This document shows positions 21,989-32,751 of a stretch of DNA of 64,000 nt, one piece after another; within the stretch, counting starts at the first letter, position 1; each line of letters begins with the position of its first letter. Origin of the DNA: Oceanobacter sp. (lineage in GTDB: Bacteria; Pseudomonadota; Gammaproteobacteria; Pseudomonadales; Oceanobacteraceae). A model generated the notes under the pieces. That model had not been told where the DNA came from, did no database searches, and was given only the letters and a program-made list of their open reading frames with translations. The stretch spans positions 46,152-110,151 of the forward strand of contig NVWL01000010.1 in NCBI GenBank assembly GCA_002733645.1. The letters run 5' to 3'. The translations under genes and the position numbers were made by a program.

Positions 21989-22669
21989 TTAAGGCTGTGA
22001 CCATAATCTCATAAGGTTGTGATACAACCCACTTAACCGGCGCACTTCTTGATCTTCAGCACCGCGATCGACTGTTAATACCTGAATTGATTGATCCAGC
22101 TCGAACAGCTGCTCACGCTTGTTAGCGTCAGGAACTAAACTTTGGATCCAGAAAAAAGCGGCAAAGCGCTTGCCTTTAGTGACCGGCTTTACCTCATGCA
22201 AGCTGGTGGACGGATAAAGAATTAAATCCCCTGAATTTAATTTTACTTCTTGCGCACCAAAAGGGGTTTCGATGGCCAACTCGCCGCCTTCGTATTCATC
22301 ACTATCGGATAAAAATAACGTCCCTGAAATATCAGTTCGTACGGTTGCGCCGTCGTCGCGTTTCATAATGCTGCTATCAATATGCAAGCCATAACTGCCA
22401 CCGCCTTGATAACAATTAAAGCGTGGCGGGTAGAATTTTTCAGGCAAGGTGGCAGAAACAAACAGCGGATGTTGGCTAATCGCTTGCATCACAGCTTGGC
22501 TTAAGGAGCGGGCAACATCGGAATTTTCATCCAGCTGTAAGTTATCTTTTACATTACGTGCTAACGCACCAGCCGTACGCTTACCGTCTAACCACTCGGC
22601 ATTTTCTAAATGTTGGCGAAGTTGTAAAACGCTGTCTTTAGCCAGTAAATTTTCAATAGGGAGCAGCAT
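21989..22669 (-). CDS. PiuC-like Fe(II)/2OG hydroxylase
   Basis: GLHIDSSIM, GTLFLSDSDEYEGGELAIETPFG, SGDLILYPSTSLHEVKPVTKGKRFAAFFWIQSLV. Confidence 0.92.
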   Translation of the reverse strand: MLLPIENLLAKDSVLQLRQHLENAEWLDGKRTAGALARNVKDNLQLDENSDVARSLSQAVMQAISQHPLFVSATLPEKFYPPRFNCYQGGGSYGLHIDSSIMKRDDGATVRTDISGTLFLSDSDEYEGGELAIETPFGAQEVKLNSGDLILYPSTSLHEVKPVTKGKRFAAFFWIQSLVPDANKREQLFELDQSIQVLTVDRGAEDQEVRRLSGLYHNLMRLWSQP

Positions 22670-23841
22670 TACATATCTCCTAAATGGCGAGCGCGTGAAT
22701 GAATCGATGCCGGTGGATTCACCAAAATATCAGGTGTGATATTTTTAATATTTGCACAACCGCATAGCGCCATACTGACTTCGATTTCTTCTTTTAATAT
22801 TTTAAGGCAATGAGCCACGCCCAATGCACCTGCAACGGCAAGCCCCCACATCTGCGGGCGACCAATACACACCGCATTGGCACCTAACGCTAATGCTTTA
22901 ATTACATCCGTACCGCGTCGGATACCACTATCAAGCAGTAACGGAACATCCTTGCCCACTGCTTGGCGAATCGCCGGTAATAAGTCAATGGAGGCGGGCA
23001 GTGTATCTAATGTGCGGCCGCCATGATTCGAAATAATTAAACCATTAAAACCTAATTGAATGAATTGTTTGGCATCTGCTGGGTGCGACACACCCTTTGC
23101 GAGTAAGGGGAGTGATGTTTGTTGTCGAAGCCAATGCAAATCTTCCATATTGGGTGCATCCGCCATAAACCCCTTGAGAACAATACTATCCCCCGGATTT
23201 AATTCACGGGCGGGTGCTTGGGGTAAGCCCATTAAATTCACTTCATTGATTGAATCGGGCAATCGAAAGCCAGCACGTTGCGCGCGATTTCTTAGCCCGT
23301 TAACCGGCGCATCAAGGGTAATAACGATGGCTTCACATCCAGCGTCTTCAGCTTGTTTAATCAGTGCTAAATTCGCCTCTCTGTGAGGCTGCCAGTACAG
23401 TTGAAACCAGCTGCGTTCAGCGGTTTTTGCTATCTGCGCCAAAGGCGTATTACTTAACGTGCTAATAATCATTGGCGTGTTCATAGCACGCGCGGCTTCG
23501 GCAGTAGCAAGTTCACCCTGCGGATGTACCAATTGCTGGTGGGCAACGGGTGACAATAATAATGGGTGCGTTAACGTGCGGCCAAACAGCTCGGTATGAG
23601 TGCTGGCATTGCCGTTATCCGAGCAGGAATCAGAGGAAAAATTAGAAATAATTCGATTGTAGAGTTTTAACTGATCAAAGACGGAGCGGTTTGCTGAAAG
23701 TGTACTGTCATCGGCAACGCCACCATTAATATATTCGAGAATGTCGCGGCGAATAAAATCTGCCGCGACGCGCTCATAATCACCCAGGCTCACAATATCG
23801 GATGGGATGTGGCTTAGCGCCTGAGTTTGAATATGCGTCAT
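22669..23841 (-). CDS. FMN-dependent alpha-hydroxy-acid oxidizing enzyme
   Basis: ISNHGGRTLDTLPASIDLLPAIRQAVG, DSGIRRGTDVIKALALGANAVCIGRP. Confidence 0.93.
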   Translation of the reverse strand: MTHIQTQALSHIPSDIVSLGDYERVAADFIRRDILEYINGGVADDSTLSANRSVFDQLKLYNRIISNFSSDSCSDNGNASTHTELFGRTLTHPLLLSPVAHQQLVHPQGELATAEAARAMNTPMIISTLSNTPLAQIAKTAERSWFQLYWQPHREANLALIKQAEDAGCEAIVITLDAPVNGLRNRAQRAGFRLPDSINEVNLMGLPQAPARELNPGDSIVLKGFMADAPNMEDLHWLRQQTSLPLLAKGVSHPADAKQFIQLGFNGLIISNHGGRTLDTLPASIDLLPAIRQAVGKDVPLLLDSGIRRGTDVIKALALGANAVCIGRPQMWGLAVAGALGVAHCLKILKEEIEVSMALCGCANIKNITPDILVNPPASIHSRARHLGDM

Positions 23842-23851
23842 TTGTTATTCC

Positions 23852-23877
23852 AAAAAAGCCGGAGCATGGCTCCGGCT
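23852..23877 (-). terminator. Intrinsic terminator downstream of the TonB receptor
   Basis: AGCCGGAGC-ATG-GCTCCGGCT flanked by an A6 run on + (U6 on -). Confidence 0.8.
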
Positions 23878-24003
23878 ATTAATCTGATATCGCGTGTTTA
23901 CATTGATCGTTGGCTGTTCTTGCCTGCCATTTCATAACCACCGGTTATTTGATAGCTACCGAATGACAAGCAGTTTCACCAACGAATCATCACGACTAGG
24001 TTA

Positions 24004-26337
24004 TCAGAATTCGTACGCTAAGCTCAGCTGTGCGTTACGTGCATCGCCAATGTAGGCGAATGAACCACTGCGGTAAGCGGTTAAGTAGTAATCACGATCA
24101 GCGATGTTACCCACGTTTAAACGCGCATTTAGCTTGTCATTAAAGTCGTAGGTAGCGAAAGCATCAATCACAGTGTAAGCCGGTACACGGATATCTTCGC
24201 TGGCCGTGCTGTCAGGCTGACCAACATAGACTTCGCTTGAGTGGTTTGCAGTAGAACCGAACGCTAATTTGTCTGTCAGCTGGTAACGTAACTGTAAGAA
24301 CGCAGAACGGTCAGCAAAGTTAGCTAAACGACCACCGGTCTCAACGGCGGAGCCGTCACGGTTCGTTGCTGCTGTCTCCAGGATCTCAGACTTCATTAAG
24401 GCAAAGCCAAACTGAGTGCTGAGACGGTCATTGATGTTACCGACAAGAGAGAACTCAGCACCTTGAACGCGGTTTTTACCTGTGTTGTAAGTACCTTCGG
24501 TGTCGTAATCCGTCCCTTCCATCACATTATCTTTGGTAATGCGGAAAATAGCGGCCGTGGCTAGAAGCTTCTCATCCATGATGTTCCACTTGGTACCCAG
24601 TTCGATGTTTTCTACGTCTTCCGGTTTGGCTTTATCGATGTTTTCTGCACTTGAACATAAGCCGCCGTAACCACAGTTGCCACCCACGTCAGATTCGCCA
24701 CCGTTGATGTTGGTGGAGGTGCTGTACGTTAAGTACACGTTGCCGTTGTCAGTGATGTCGTAAACGGCACCGATGTGGCCGTTCCACAGAGTGTCATCGT
24801 ATTCGAAATCAGTGGTTGTGCCATCACGACCAGTGACTGCGTTGCTGTAGTCAAAAGTATCGGCTCGTACACCGGCAAATAGGCTGAAGCTTTCTGTAAG
24901 ATCAATGGTATCCATTGCGTAGAGAGACAGAGTGTCGATTTTATAGTCAGCATCAACAATGTTTTTAGTAATCTGACGATCCATTAAACCACCGGTATCT
25001 CCAACAACACTGCCGTCAGGATTAATAATACAGTAGCCTTCAGAAACACCACCACGGCCTGCATAAGTACAGTTAGACGCGCCAGCATTGTCAACGTTAT
25101 ATGTTCCGTTAACGACGTTGTGTTGAGAGTATTCCGCACCAATGACAAATTGGTTGTTCATGCCCGCTAACTCAGTATCAAAGAAGACATTGAGTTGATT
25201 AACCAGGTACTCAACTTCTTGCCAGCCTTGGTGTGTACTTAAGCGAATTGTGTCGTATTCACCATTTGGATCAGTTGCATCCGTTGTTGTGCCGCTTGCA
25301 CCTGTCACAACATAGCCATTATTGGTAGTACCGTAACGCAAAGAGTTCTCAACACGCATGGCTTCTGAAACTTCGAATGCTGCACGCAGTGTTAAGCTGT
25401 CTACGCGAGATTTAACAAAGTCTTTATCTTGCACGTACGAAGGAATATCTTCGTACACTTTACCAGTATCGCGATTAACGAAGCTGCCCAGGTCAGTACG
25501 ATCAAAGGCGTCCATGTGGTAGTAGTCAGCGCTTAGATCTAATTTGTCAGTGGCTGCCCACGTGGTAGACAGTGCTAGACCATTACGTTCACGGGTATTG
25601 TCGTCACGGTTAGGAACAGTTTCTGCGTTGTGTAATACGTTTGCACGAACAGCCACGTCATCAGTTAGGCCAACGTTTGAATCCAGCGTCACACGGCGGT
25701 AATCGTCTGTACCAATACCGGCTTCAACTTTGTTGAAATCATATTCCGTGCTTGCTTGCTTGGTGATGCTGTTAACGGCACCACCAGATGAGCCTCGGCC
25801 AGCAAAGGTAGAGCTAGGGCCCTTGGTGATTTCAACTTGTTCAACCGCGAAACTTTCACGGGTCGTCATACCTGGATCACGTAAGCCATCGACGAACACG
25901 TCAGAACGAGCTTCGTGACCACGAATCACGTAACGGTCACCAAAGGCATTACCGTTTTCACCGGTACCCAAAGAAATACCCGGCTGTGCATCTAGAATCT
26001 CTTTAAGGTCGCTACGGCCAGATTCTTGAATTTGGGTTTGTGTTAAAACGGTGATCGTTTGTGGTGTTTCCGCGAGATCTTTTGTGTGGCGGCTGTCACC
26101 AGACACTTTTGCTTTATACGGCGCGCCTGGTTCTGCATACGGGTTGGTATCCAGCGTACGCTCTTCAACCTGCATTGTGTCGAGTACAATCGCTTCTTCT
26201 GCGAAAACAGGTGCAGCGGCTAAAAGCAGTGAAGGTAAACCAATAGTTAATGCCGTTGCTCCCGGTGCAAGGCGGGATTTACGCAGGCTCAATTTTTCCA
26301 GGCTTGATGAGCCTGTTGTTTTCGTTGTTGTGTTCAT
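24004..26337 (-). CDS. TonB-dependent siderophore receptor
   Basis: Plug domain (AETPQTITVLTQTQIQESGRSDLKEILDAQPGISLGTGENGNAFGDRYVIRGH), C-terminal barrel ending LSLAYEF. Confidence 0.95.
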   Translation of the reverse strand: MNTTTKTTGSSSLEKLSLRKSRLAPGATALTIGLPSLLLAAAPVFAEEAIVLDTMQVEERTLDTNPYAEPGAPYKAKVSGDSRHTKDLAETPQTITVLTQTQIQESGRSDLKEILDAQPGISLGTGENGNAFGDRYVIRGHEARSDVFVDGLRDPGMTTRESFAVEQVEITKGPSSTFAGRGSSGGAVNSITKQASTEYDFNKVEAGIGTDDYRRVTLDSNVGLTDDVAVRANVLHNAETVPNRDDNTRERNGLALSTTWAATDKLDLSADYYHMDAFDRTDLGSFVNRDTGKVYEDIPSYVQDKDFVKSRVDSLTLRAAFEVSEAMRVENSLRYGTTNNGYVVTGASGTTTDATDPNGEYDTIRLSTHQGWQEVEYLVNQLNVFFDTELAGMNNQFVIGAEYSQHNVVNGTYNVDNAGASNCTYAGRGGVSEGYCIINPDGSVVGDTGGLMDRQITKNIVDADYKIDTLSLYAMDTIDLTESFSLFAGVRADTFDYSNAVTGRDGTTTDFEYDDTLWNGHIGAVYDITDNGNVYLTYSTSTNINGGESDVGGNCGYGGLCSSAENIDKAKPEDVENIELGTKWNIMDEKLLATAAIFRITKDNVMEGTDYDTEGTYNTGKNRVQGAEFSLVGNINDRLSTQFGFALMKSEILETAATNRDGSAVETGGRLANFADRSAFLQLRYQLTDKLAFGSTANHSSEVYVGQPDSTASEDIRVPAYTVIDAFATYDFNDKLNARLNVGNIADRDYYLTAYRSGSFAYIGDARNAQLSLAYEF

Positions 26338-26339
26338 AG

Positions 26340-27128
26340 TTATTCCCCAAACGAAGAGTCAGTTATTAGGCTGAATTCAATTGGCATAACCAGTGGCAAC
26401 TGTTGTCGCGATGGAAAAAAATCATCGGGAACAGCAGGCAACGGTGATGCGTCTTTCAGCATCCGTAATGCAGCGTTATCAAGTAACGGGTGACCTGAAC
26501 TTTCCTTAATGCCGCTCGAAAGTACGTCTCCCTGACGGTTCATCGTGAATGCAAGCTGGACAGTTCCCTGTTGCTTACTTTTTTTAGCGGCGGGTGGGTA
26601 TGTCCTATGTTTGGACAGCCACTGATACAAATCGCGAATATAGCTTTTACTATTTCCACGTTTGCCGCCGCTGGATTGCTGCTCCGAACGTCCAGTGGCC
26701 TTGACCATAGCGGACGAAGCGGCTTGGTCTGGCTTGGGTTGTGGCAGCGTTTTTTCTATTGTTTCGGTCATTTCGGGAGGGGGTACTTCCGGTTGTTTTT
26801 CAACAACGGGATCTTCCGTTTGTTCAGGCTTAGGTGCCTGCTTGTATACAGGCTCCTGTGGTTTCGATTTTGGTAATGGCTTGGGCGCTGGTTTAGGTAC
26901 TGGTTTAGGCGCTGGAGCAGGAACCGGCTTCGGCCTATTTAATTGCGCCAGGCGCTCACTTGCATCGGCATAAGCACCTAATTGCCCTAAGCCAACATGA
27001 GAGCCTGCATCACCATCAGAAAGAGCATCTCCGGAGGCTTCTATTGGCGACGAAAAGAACTGCCAAGCCACCGCGCCGTGCAGTGTCAGTGCGCTCAGTA
27101 GAGCGATAAAAAGCGTTCGAGCATTCAT
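26340..27128 (-). CDS. tonB: TonB energy transducer
   Basis: Pro/Lys-rich linker (KPVPAPAPKPVPKPAPKPLPK) and C-terminal TonB domain (YPPAAKKSKQQGTVQLAF); next to exbD/exbB. Confidence 0.9.
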   Translation of the reverse strand: MNARTLFIALLSALTLHGAVAWQFFSSPIEASGDALSDGDAGSHVGLGQLGAYADASERLAQLNRPKPVPAPAPKPVPKPAPKPLPKSKPQEPVYKQAPKPEQTEDPVVEKQPEVPPPEMTETIEKTLPQPKPDQAASSAMVKATGRSEQQSSGGKRGNSKSYIRDLYQWLSKHRTYPPAAKKSKQQGTVQLAFTMNRQGDVLSSGIKESSGHPLLDNAALRMLKDASPLPAVPDDFFPSRQQLPLVMPIEFSLITDSSFGE

Positions 27129-27577
27129 GCGCCGTCCTCCACCAAGATGGAGAGCGCAATATGTTTCAGTGGGCGTAATTCACTCAGCACACTTTCTAAT
27201 TGCGCAGCGGTGACGCGTTCATCTACAACGAGAGTCAGTTCGACAGCAGTCAGTTCACCAGCAGCATTACTTTTTTCTGCCATTCCCTCTGTCATTCTCT
27301 CTGATGTCGAGATAACAGACAGTGCGTCTCCTACTTGTTCAGGTGTCATGGCTTTTTCATCCATCGACACCATGCCATCGGCATTGATTTCCACAAAGCG
27401 TTGCAAATTCGCTGGGGTTTCTAAATTAGTTAGCGTTGGTAATTCTATGCTGGCATTGGGCCGCTTCTGGATATGCCCAGCGACCATAAAAAAGATAAGA
27501 AGTAAAAAAACAATATTGATTAAAGGGATCATATTGTCGTCAGAACTTGAGTTTCTTTGTTTAGGTAAGACGCTCAT
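27125..27577 (-). CDS. exbD: ExbD/TolR family protein
   Basis: MIPLINIVFLLLIFFMVAG. Confidence 0.9.
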   Translation of the reverse strand: MSVLPKQRNSSSDDNMIPLINIVFLLLIFFMVAGHIQKRPNASIELPTLTNLETPANLQRFVEINADGMVSMDEKAMTPEQVGDALSVISTSERMTEGMAEKSNAAGELTAVELTLVVDERVTAAQLESVLSELRPLKHIALSILVEDGA

Positions 27578-27978
27578 TCGCTCAACTCCTGAGAGGCGAA
27601 AGGCTGGCCTAACGTAAACGTACGCACGCTAGCATTCAGCTGGTCGACGAGGCTTAAAACGCTTTTCACATTGGCGTTTTCTTCTGCACTAATCACGATC
27701 GCTTTATCACCAACGGAAGTAAGAACATCCTCAAAACTCTCTAGCGCAGGGCTAAGGCTGTCCTTGAGCACTCGAATATCTCCGTTGCTGTACACCAAAA
27801 TTAAAGCGGGTAACTCATTACTGGCCGTCGCAGATGCTTTAGCTGCAGGCAGTGGTAGTGCTTTCCATTGGCTAAAGGTTGAGGTCAGCATAAAAAACAT
27901 CAGCAAAATAAAGACGACATCAATGAGTGCTGTGAGGCTGATTTTTTTGCCTTTGCGACCCTGAAGAACCGAATCCAT
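27574..27978 (-). CDS. exbD: ExbD/TolR family protein
   Basis: SLTALIDVVFILLMFFMLTSTF. Confidence 0.9.
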   Translation of the reverse strand: MDSVLQGRKGKKISLTALIDVVFILLMFFMLTSTFSQWKALPLPAAKASATASNELPALILVYSNGDIRVLKDSLSPALESFEDVLTSVGDKAIVISAEENANVKSVLSLVDQLNASVRTFTLGQPFASQELSE

Positions 27979-28634
27979 TAAGCACGTACCGCTTGTAAAC
28001 GGACGTCTTTGGTTTCGTGATTGGGAGTGTTGTTCAATAACGCTTCTGAGTCGCTCAGCATCTGAATGCTTAAAGATTCATGCTGACGTTCAAACAAGCT
28101 GTGAATCAGGGATACTGGAATAGCCACACCTAGGCCGACAGCCGTCGTGAGCAATGCTTGCCAGATACCACCAGAAAGAACCGCCGGATCAACTTGTGCA
28201 CCGGCTGCTTCCATTGCTTTGAAGGCTTCAATCATGCCGAGCACGGTGCCAAATAAACCTAACAGCGGGGCAACGGTGGCAATCACTTCAAGCGGGCGTA
28301 AACCAAAAGACAAACGTTGAATTTGATTACGTAACTCACGCATTGTTTCGTTACGAGCATCTTCGTGAGAGTGAGCTTCCATCATTTGCCATGTACGGCG
28401 GATGTTGGCTACGCGTGGGTTGTGGCAGTGGCTTGCAATACCATTCAGAGCTTTGTCTTGCCCAGTTTGAAGAGCGTGTAAAAGTTGATCAGAGGGGGGG
28501 GCAGAAGCCAGTAGAGCCTGAGTCGAGCGGATCAGCCGCGCGATAACGAAGGTCGTTGCCACCAGTGAAAGTAAGATCAAAGCGGCGACAATGGGTCCGC
28601 CAATTAGGGTGATAAAGGAGTTTACTTCCGACAT
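27978..28634 (-). CDS. exbB: ExbB/TolQ/MotA family proton channel
   Basis: APLLGLFGTVLGMIEAFKAME, LLTTAVGLGVAIPVSLIHSLF. Confidence 0.92.
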   Translation of the reverse strand: MSEVNSFITLIGGPIVAALILLSLVATTFVIARLIRSTQALLASAPPSDQLLHALQTGQDKALNGIASHCHNPRVANIRRTWQMMEAHSHEDARNETMRELRNQIQRLSFGLRPLEVIATVAPLLGLFGTVLGMIEAFKAMEAAGAQVDPAVLSGGIWQALLTTAVGLGVAIPVSLIHSLFERQHESLSIQMLSDSEALLNNTPNHETKDVRLQAVRA

Positions 28635-28675
28635 AACAACAGCGCCCCATAGAGAATAGGGGTGCGATACTAATG

Positions 28676-28698
28676 TTTTTGATAATGATTCGCAATAG
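28676..28698. promoter_or_regulatory. Fur-box-like operator upstream of the exbB-exbD-exbD-tonB-receptor operon
   Basis: TTTTTGATAATGATTCGCAATA resembles the Fur consensus GATAATGATAATCATTATC. Confidence 0.6.
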
Positions 28699-28700
28699 CC

Positions 28701-30584
28701 TTATCGATTGAGTTTTGATACTCCTGTAACTCGATTGCGCCCGTGTTCTTTGGATTGATACAAACAATCATCCGCGAGGCCTAGCAGTTTCTCTTCTTGG
28801 CCGGGGTGTACAGGTATCTCACAAGAGACACCGACACTGATGGTCATTATCTTTGAATGTTCGCCTTGAGTGACGGTGGTTTTTTCAAACGCGCGGCGTA
28901 GCATTTCGCCTACCTGACACGCGCGATCTTCTGTGGTTTTTGGGAACACAACGACAAACTCTTCACCACCATAGCGGGCGGCAAAGACACCAGGCATCGT
29001 GACCACTTTACGTATGATTTGTGCGGCACGAACTAAACATAAATCGCCGAAGGCGTGGCCATGTTCATCATTGAGTTTCTTGAAAAAATCGATATCCACC
29101 ATCATGACACTGATAGGGTGCTGGTCTTTGTAGGATTGCTGGTAGTGCTCCCGATATACTTGATCGAAGTAGCGTCGGTTAAATAGCTTCGTCAGGCCAT
29201 CAGTCACACTGAGTTCTTCAAGGCGGCGGTTGGCTTTTTCTAAGGCGGAAGTTCGCTCTTTCACCTTGTTGTCTAACTCCTTGTTCATTGCCATTTGCAT
29301 ATCAAGCAGCTTTGTTTGTGAGCCTATTCTTAATTCTTTTTCTTGGTTCATTTTGTCCGCAAAGGCAATAGATAACAGAGACAATTCGGCGATAAAGCCA
29401 ATAGCAAATGCTTGGTTGCCGATTTCTGTGCTCGGCACTTTACCTGTCATATCCAGTAAGTACCATGCGATAAATATAAGGTGTGCAAACCAAGCGATCG
29501 TGAATAGTCGGGCCGATTTCATGCCCATTACCCAGCCCTTAATACCTATATATAAAGCACACGCCACACCGAAAAACGCCGCGGAATGACCAAGTTTAAC
29601 GATAATCCCGTAAGGCACGGTGAAACTGGCTAAGCACATTACGATTAAGGAGAACATTAGTAGGTAAGCAATAGAGCGATCAAAAATAGATCCGAATTTT
29701 TGTAAATCGACGAACCTCAGCACAAATGCCATGGCGGTGAGCTGAACAAAGGGCGCAAGAAATGCAATGACTTGATTATTAACGCCGGGCATATCGCCCC
29801 AAAAGTATTGCTGTCCAAGACCAAAAAGAGTGGCCTGCATAAAGCCTGCACAGGCAAGGTAAATAATATATAAGAGGTAAGATGCCTCGCGCAGTGACAA
29901 ATACAGGAAAAGGTTGTAAAGCACCATAATAAAAATGATGCCCAAAAAGCTGCCAGCCCAGAAAAAAATCAGTTTCTCTTCTTCGATGGCTTCATCATAG
30001 TTAATAAGATCCAGAGGAATAAGAAGCGGCCCCGGCGTCAAAATACGTATGTATACTTCTTGCTCTTCGGCGGTTGCAGCATCCAGAGGAAACCAGAATG
30101 TGCGTTCGTCGATAGGGCGAATATCAAAGGGACGCTGATCTCCAGCTTCAAAATGACGGATCATACGTCCGTGTTCAAACAGATAGAAATCCACATAATC
30201 GTGATGTGGGTAATTCAAGCGAATAATAGGTTGGCTAAATGACTCTGTAATGCCACTTAATCGGACTCGTGCCCACAGGGCGTTATCAGTTTGGCCTAAG
30301 TTATTACTGATGCTATCGCGATGGTGCCAGTCACTTTCAGGGCGCACGAGAATTTCATCCAGCGTTTCTCCATTGCGTTCAGAAACAAACTCAAGCAGCG
30401 GTAACAGGCTAACTTTTTTATCAGAGTAGTGAACCGTTTCAATCGCCGATGCATGAGTGGCGTAGAAGACTAACAATAAGATAGCGAATGAGATGAATGC
30501 CTGAATGACATGAACCATGAACGCTTTATCGTTGACATCTGATTCTGATCTCTTGTGTGTGTCAGCCATTCTGAAACCTATCAC
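28701..30584 (-). CDS. 7TMR-DISM-type diguanylate cyclase (GGDEF)
   Basis: 7-TM region; GGDEF signature ARYGGEEFVVVFP; N-terminal DISM extracellular domain. Confidence 0.92.
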   Translation of the reverse strand: MIGFRMADTHKRSESDVNDKAFMVHVIQAFISFAILLLVFYATHASAIETVHYSDKKVSLLPLLEFVSERNGETLDEILVRPESDWHHRDSISNNLGQTDNALWARVRLSGITESFSQPIIRLNYPHHDYVDFYLFEHGRMIRHFEAGDQRPFDIRPIDERTFWFPLDAATAEEQEVYIRILTPGPLLIPLDLINYDEAIEEEKLIFFWAGSFLGIIFIMVLYNLFLYLSLREASYLLYIIYLACAGFMQATLFGLGQQYFWGDMPGVNNQVIAFLAPFVQLTAMAFVLRFVDLQKFGSIFDRSIAYLLMFSLIVMCLASFTVPYGIIVKLGHSAAFFGVACALYIGIKGWVMGMKSARLFTIAWFAHLIFIAWYLLDMTGKVPSTEIGNQAFAIGFIAELSLLSIAFADKMNQEKELRIGSQTKLLDMQMAMNKELDNKVKERTSALEKANRRLEELSVTDGLTKLFNRRYFDQVYREHYQQSYKDQHPISVMMVDIDFFKKLNDEHGHAFGDLCLVRAAQIIRKVVTMPGVFAARYGGEEFVVVFPKTTEDRACQVGEMLRRAFEKTTVTQGEHSKIMTISVGVSCEIPVHPGQEEKLLGLADDCLYQSKEHGRNRVTGVSKLNR

Positions 30585-30637
30585 CTCTCGCTCTTATATC
30601 TATTAAAACTAGTTCACGCTGAGTGATAGTCAAAGCG

Positions 30638-32491
30638 TTAACTGTTAGATTCTTTGAGAAATGCGACTTGGTTCCTGCCGTTACGTTTAGCAGTGTAAAG
30701 CAATGAGTCTGCGGCCTGTAATAGCTTCTCCCAGGCGGCTCTGTCAACGGGTTGATCGACCGTTAAGCCTATGCTCACCGTCATGATTTTTGCGGTATCG
30801 TCATCGCGTACAACGTACTCCGCAAAGGCTAGGCGCAAGGCTTCAGCCTTGTTCCGTGCTTGCTCTGAGGTCGCTCCGGGAAGGATGACCACAAACTCTT
30901 CTCCACCATAACGTGCAGCGATTGCTTGATCGTCGTTAATGGTCTCTTTTATTAATCGACCTGCTTGGATTAGGCATATATCCCCGAAGCGGTGCCCGTG
31001 TTCATCGTTGAGGTGTTTGAAGTGGTCAATATCTATCATTAAAACGGCCAGTGGCTCATTACGACGACAAGCACTTAAATACGCTTTTTCGTAACATTCA
31101 TCAAAGTGGCGTCGATTTAACAAGCCTGTTAGCCCGTCGGTGGTACTTAAAATCTTAAGTCTACGATTCGCCTCCTCAAGCTGATTTGTACGTTGGCGCA
31201 CCTTTTCTTCTAAATCAGCGTTCATCGCAATCTGTACGTCCATCAAGCGACTTTGACTGCGCAAACGAAGCTCCTTCTCATGATTGATACGATCAGCAAA
31301 TGCGATAGAAAGAAGAGCCAGCTCCAGAGCAGAGCCAATCGCTAAGCTATGTTCGCCCAGTGAACTCGCAGGAATAATGGAAGCCAGCTCGAGTAAGTAC
31401 CAACCAATAAATATCAAATAGGTAAACCAAGCCATGGCGAATAAACGTGCGAACTTCACCCCCATTCGCCAGCCTTTTACACCAATGTATAAGCCGCAAA
31501 GCACACTGATGGCTGCAGTTACATTGACGATGGCAAGGAAACTCGCGTAATCCATAAATGGCGAGCCAATCACAAGCGCTATTGAATACACCAACAAACA
31601 GGTACCCATGACGCGTTCAAAGCTACCAAAGTTTTTGTATAAACGAATAAATCGAATCACAAATAACACAGCGGTTGCTTGCATCAGAGCGGTAGAGAGT
31701 GCAACCGCAAAATTATTCTCAATCGGTGAGTTCGTCGGCCATAGAAACTGAAAGCCTATGCCCTGCAACGTGGCCTGATGAAACGCGACAGCCACCATAT
31801 ACGTGAGGTAATAAAGATAAGCACTGTCACGGAGTGAGCCAAGAATAAACGCGTTGTAGGCGAACATGATTATTAAAATGCCAAAGTACGCCCCTAGACT
31901 CATGTACAAATTTCGATCTTGAATCGTGGCTTCTGCGTCAGTCATTAGACTGAAAGGAATAAGTAGCGGGCCTTCCGTGCGTATATGCACATAGATTTCA
32001 GCTTCCCCAATATTTTGAATAGCATCCAGTGGGAAGGTAAAGGTACGAGAGTTAATTGGCCGGGTCTCAAAATCCATCTGATCGCCTGTGTGAAAACTCG
32101 TCAGAACTTTGTTGTCCGAGACTAAATACAAATCAATATAATCGTAATGAGGGTAATCTAAGCGAAGTACCATGGGGCCTTGGCTGGATTCATCACCGAT
32201 GATATCCAAATGAAACCACACACTATTGTGATCGCGGCCCAAGCTTCGTGTCGATGAGGGGGTAACATACCACTCAGAAGCGTCCATCCCCATCACATCG
32301 GAGAGGGTGCTTTGAGTCGGGGCAGGTAAATACTGCATTTTTCCACCCAATTGCAGCTCGCCATCAATAGCGCTTAGGTGAAAGGCCTCGGCATGAGCCG
32401 CTGGGCTAAAAATCATCGCCAAAATCAAAGCAAGCAGAGAGCAGAGAGTTGCGCTCAATGACGTTGCTTGTTTGGTTCTTAGTTCTGGCAC
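30638..32491 (-). CDS. 7TMR-DISM-type diguanylate cyclase (GGDEF), paralog of 28701..30584
   Basis: ARYGGEEFVVILP; extensive similarity to the neighbouring gene. Confidence 0.92.
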   Translation of the reverse strand: MPELRTKQATSLSATLCSLLALILAMIFSPAAHAEAFHLSAIDGELQLGGKMQYLPAPTQSTLSDVMGMDASEWYVTPSSTRSLGRDHNSVWFHLDIIGDESSQGPMVLRLDYPHYDYIDLYLVSDNKVLTSFHTGDQMDFETRPINSRTFTFPLDAIQNIGEAEIYVHIRTEGPLLIPFSLMTDAEATIQDRNLYMSLGAYFGILIIMFAYNAFILGSLRDSAYLYYLTYMVAVAFHQATLQGIGFQFLWPTNSPIENNFAVALSTALMQATAVLFVIRFIRLYKNFGSFERVMGTCLLVYSIALVIGSPFMDYASFLAIVNVTAAISVLCGLYIGVKGWRMGVKFARLFAMAWFTYLIFIGWYLLELASIIPASSLGEHSLAIGSALELALLSIAFADRINHEKELRLRSQSRLMDVQIAMNADLEEKVRQRTNQLEEANRRLKILSTTDGLTGLLNRRHFDECYEKAYLSACRRNEPLAVLMIDIDHFKHLNDEHGHRFGDICLIQAGRLIKETINDDQAIAARYGGEEFVVILPGATSEQARNKAEALRLAFAEYVVRDDDTAKIMTVSIGLTVDQPVDRAAWEKLLQAADSLLYTAKRNGRNQVAFLKESNS

Positions 32492-32751
32492 TCTGATGTG
32501 CTCCGTTAAATGGCCGTGCGGTAATAACGCTGCCTGATCACCTTAGTGGGTCATGAGTTTTGTCCGCGAATTAACCAATAAATTAGCGGATGTACGGTGA
32601 GCAGTTATTTAAACAGATCACACTCTTGCAATAACACGCCCAGATTTACCGAATACTGACAGGAAAGACATGTGTAGGACGTAATCACTGTTTTTTTATG
32701 TGAACCAGAAAATATCGGGCAGATTGCGCTGAAATGCTCCGCTAATTGACC

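Noticed and set aside
26880-26940. Repetitive GGYGCTGGTTTAGGTACTGG DNA
   Set aside because: Explained by the Pro/Lys-rich periplasmic linker of TonB.
27147-27617. 156-aa + strand ORF antisense to exbD genes
   Set aside because: Antisense to well-supported ExbD proteins; no recognisable domain.
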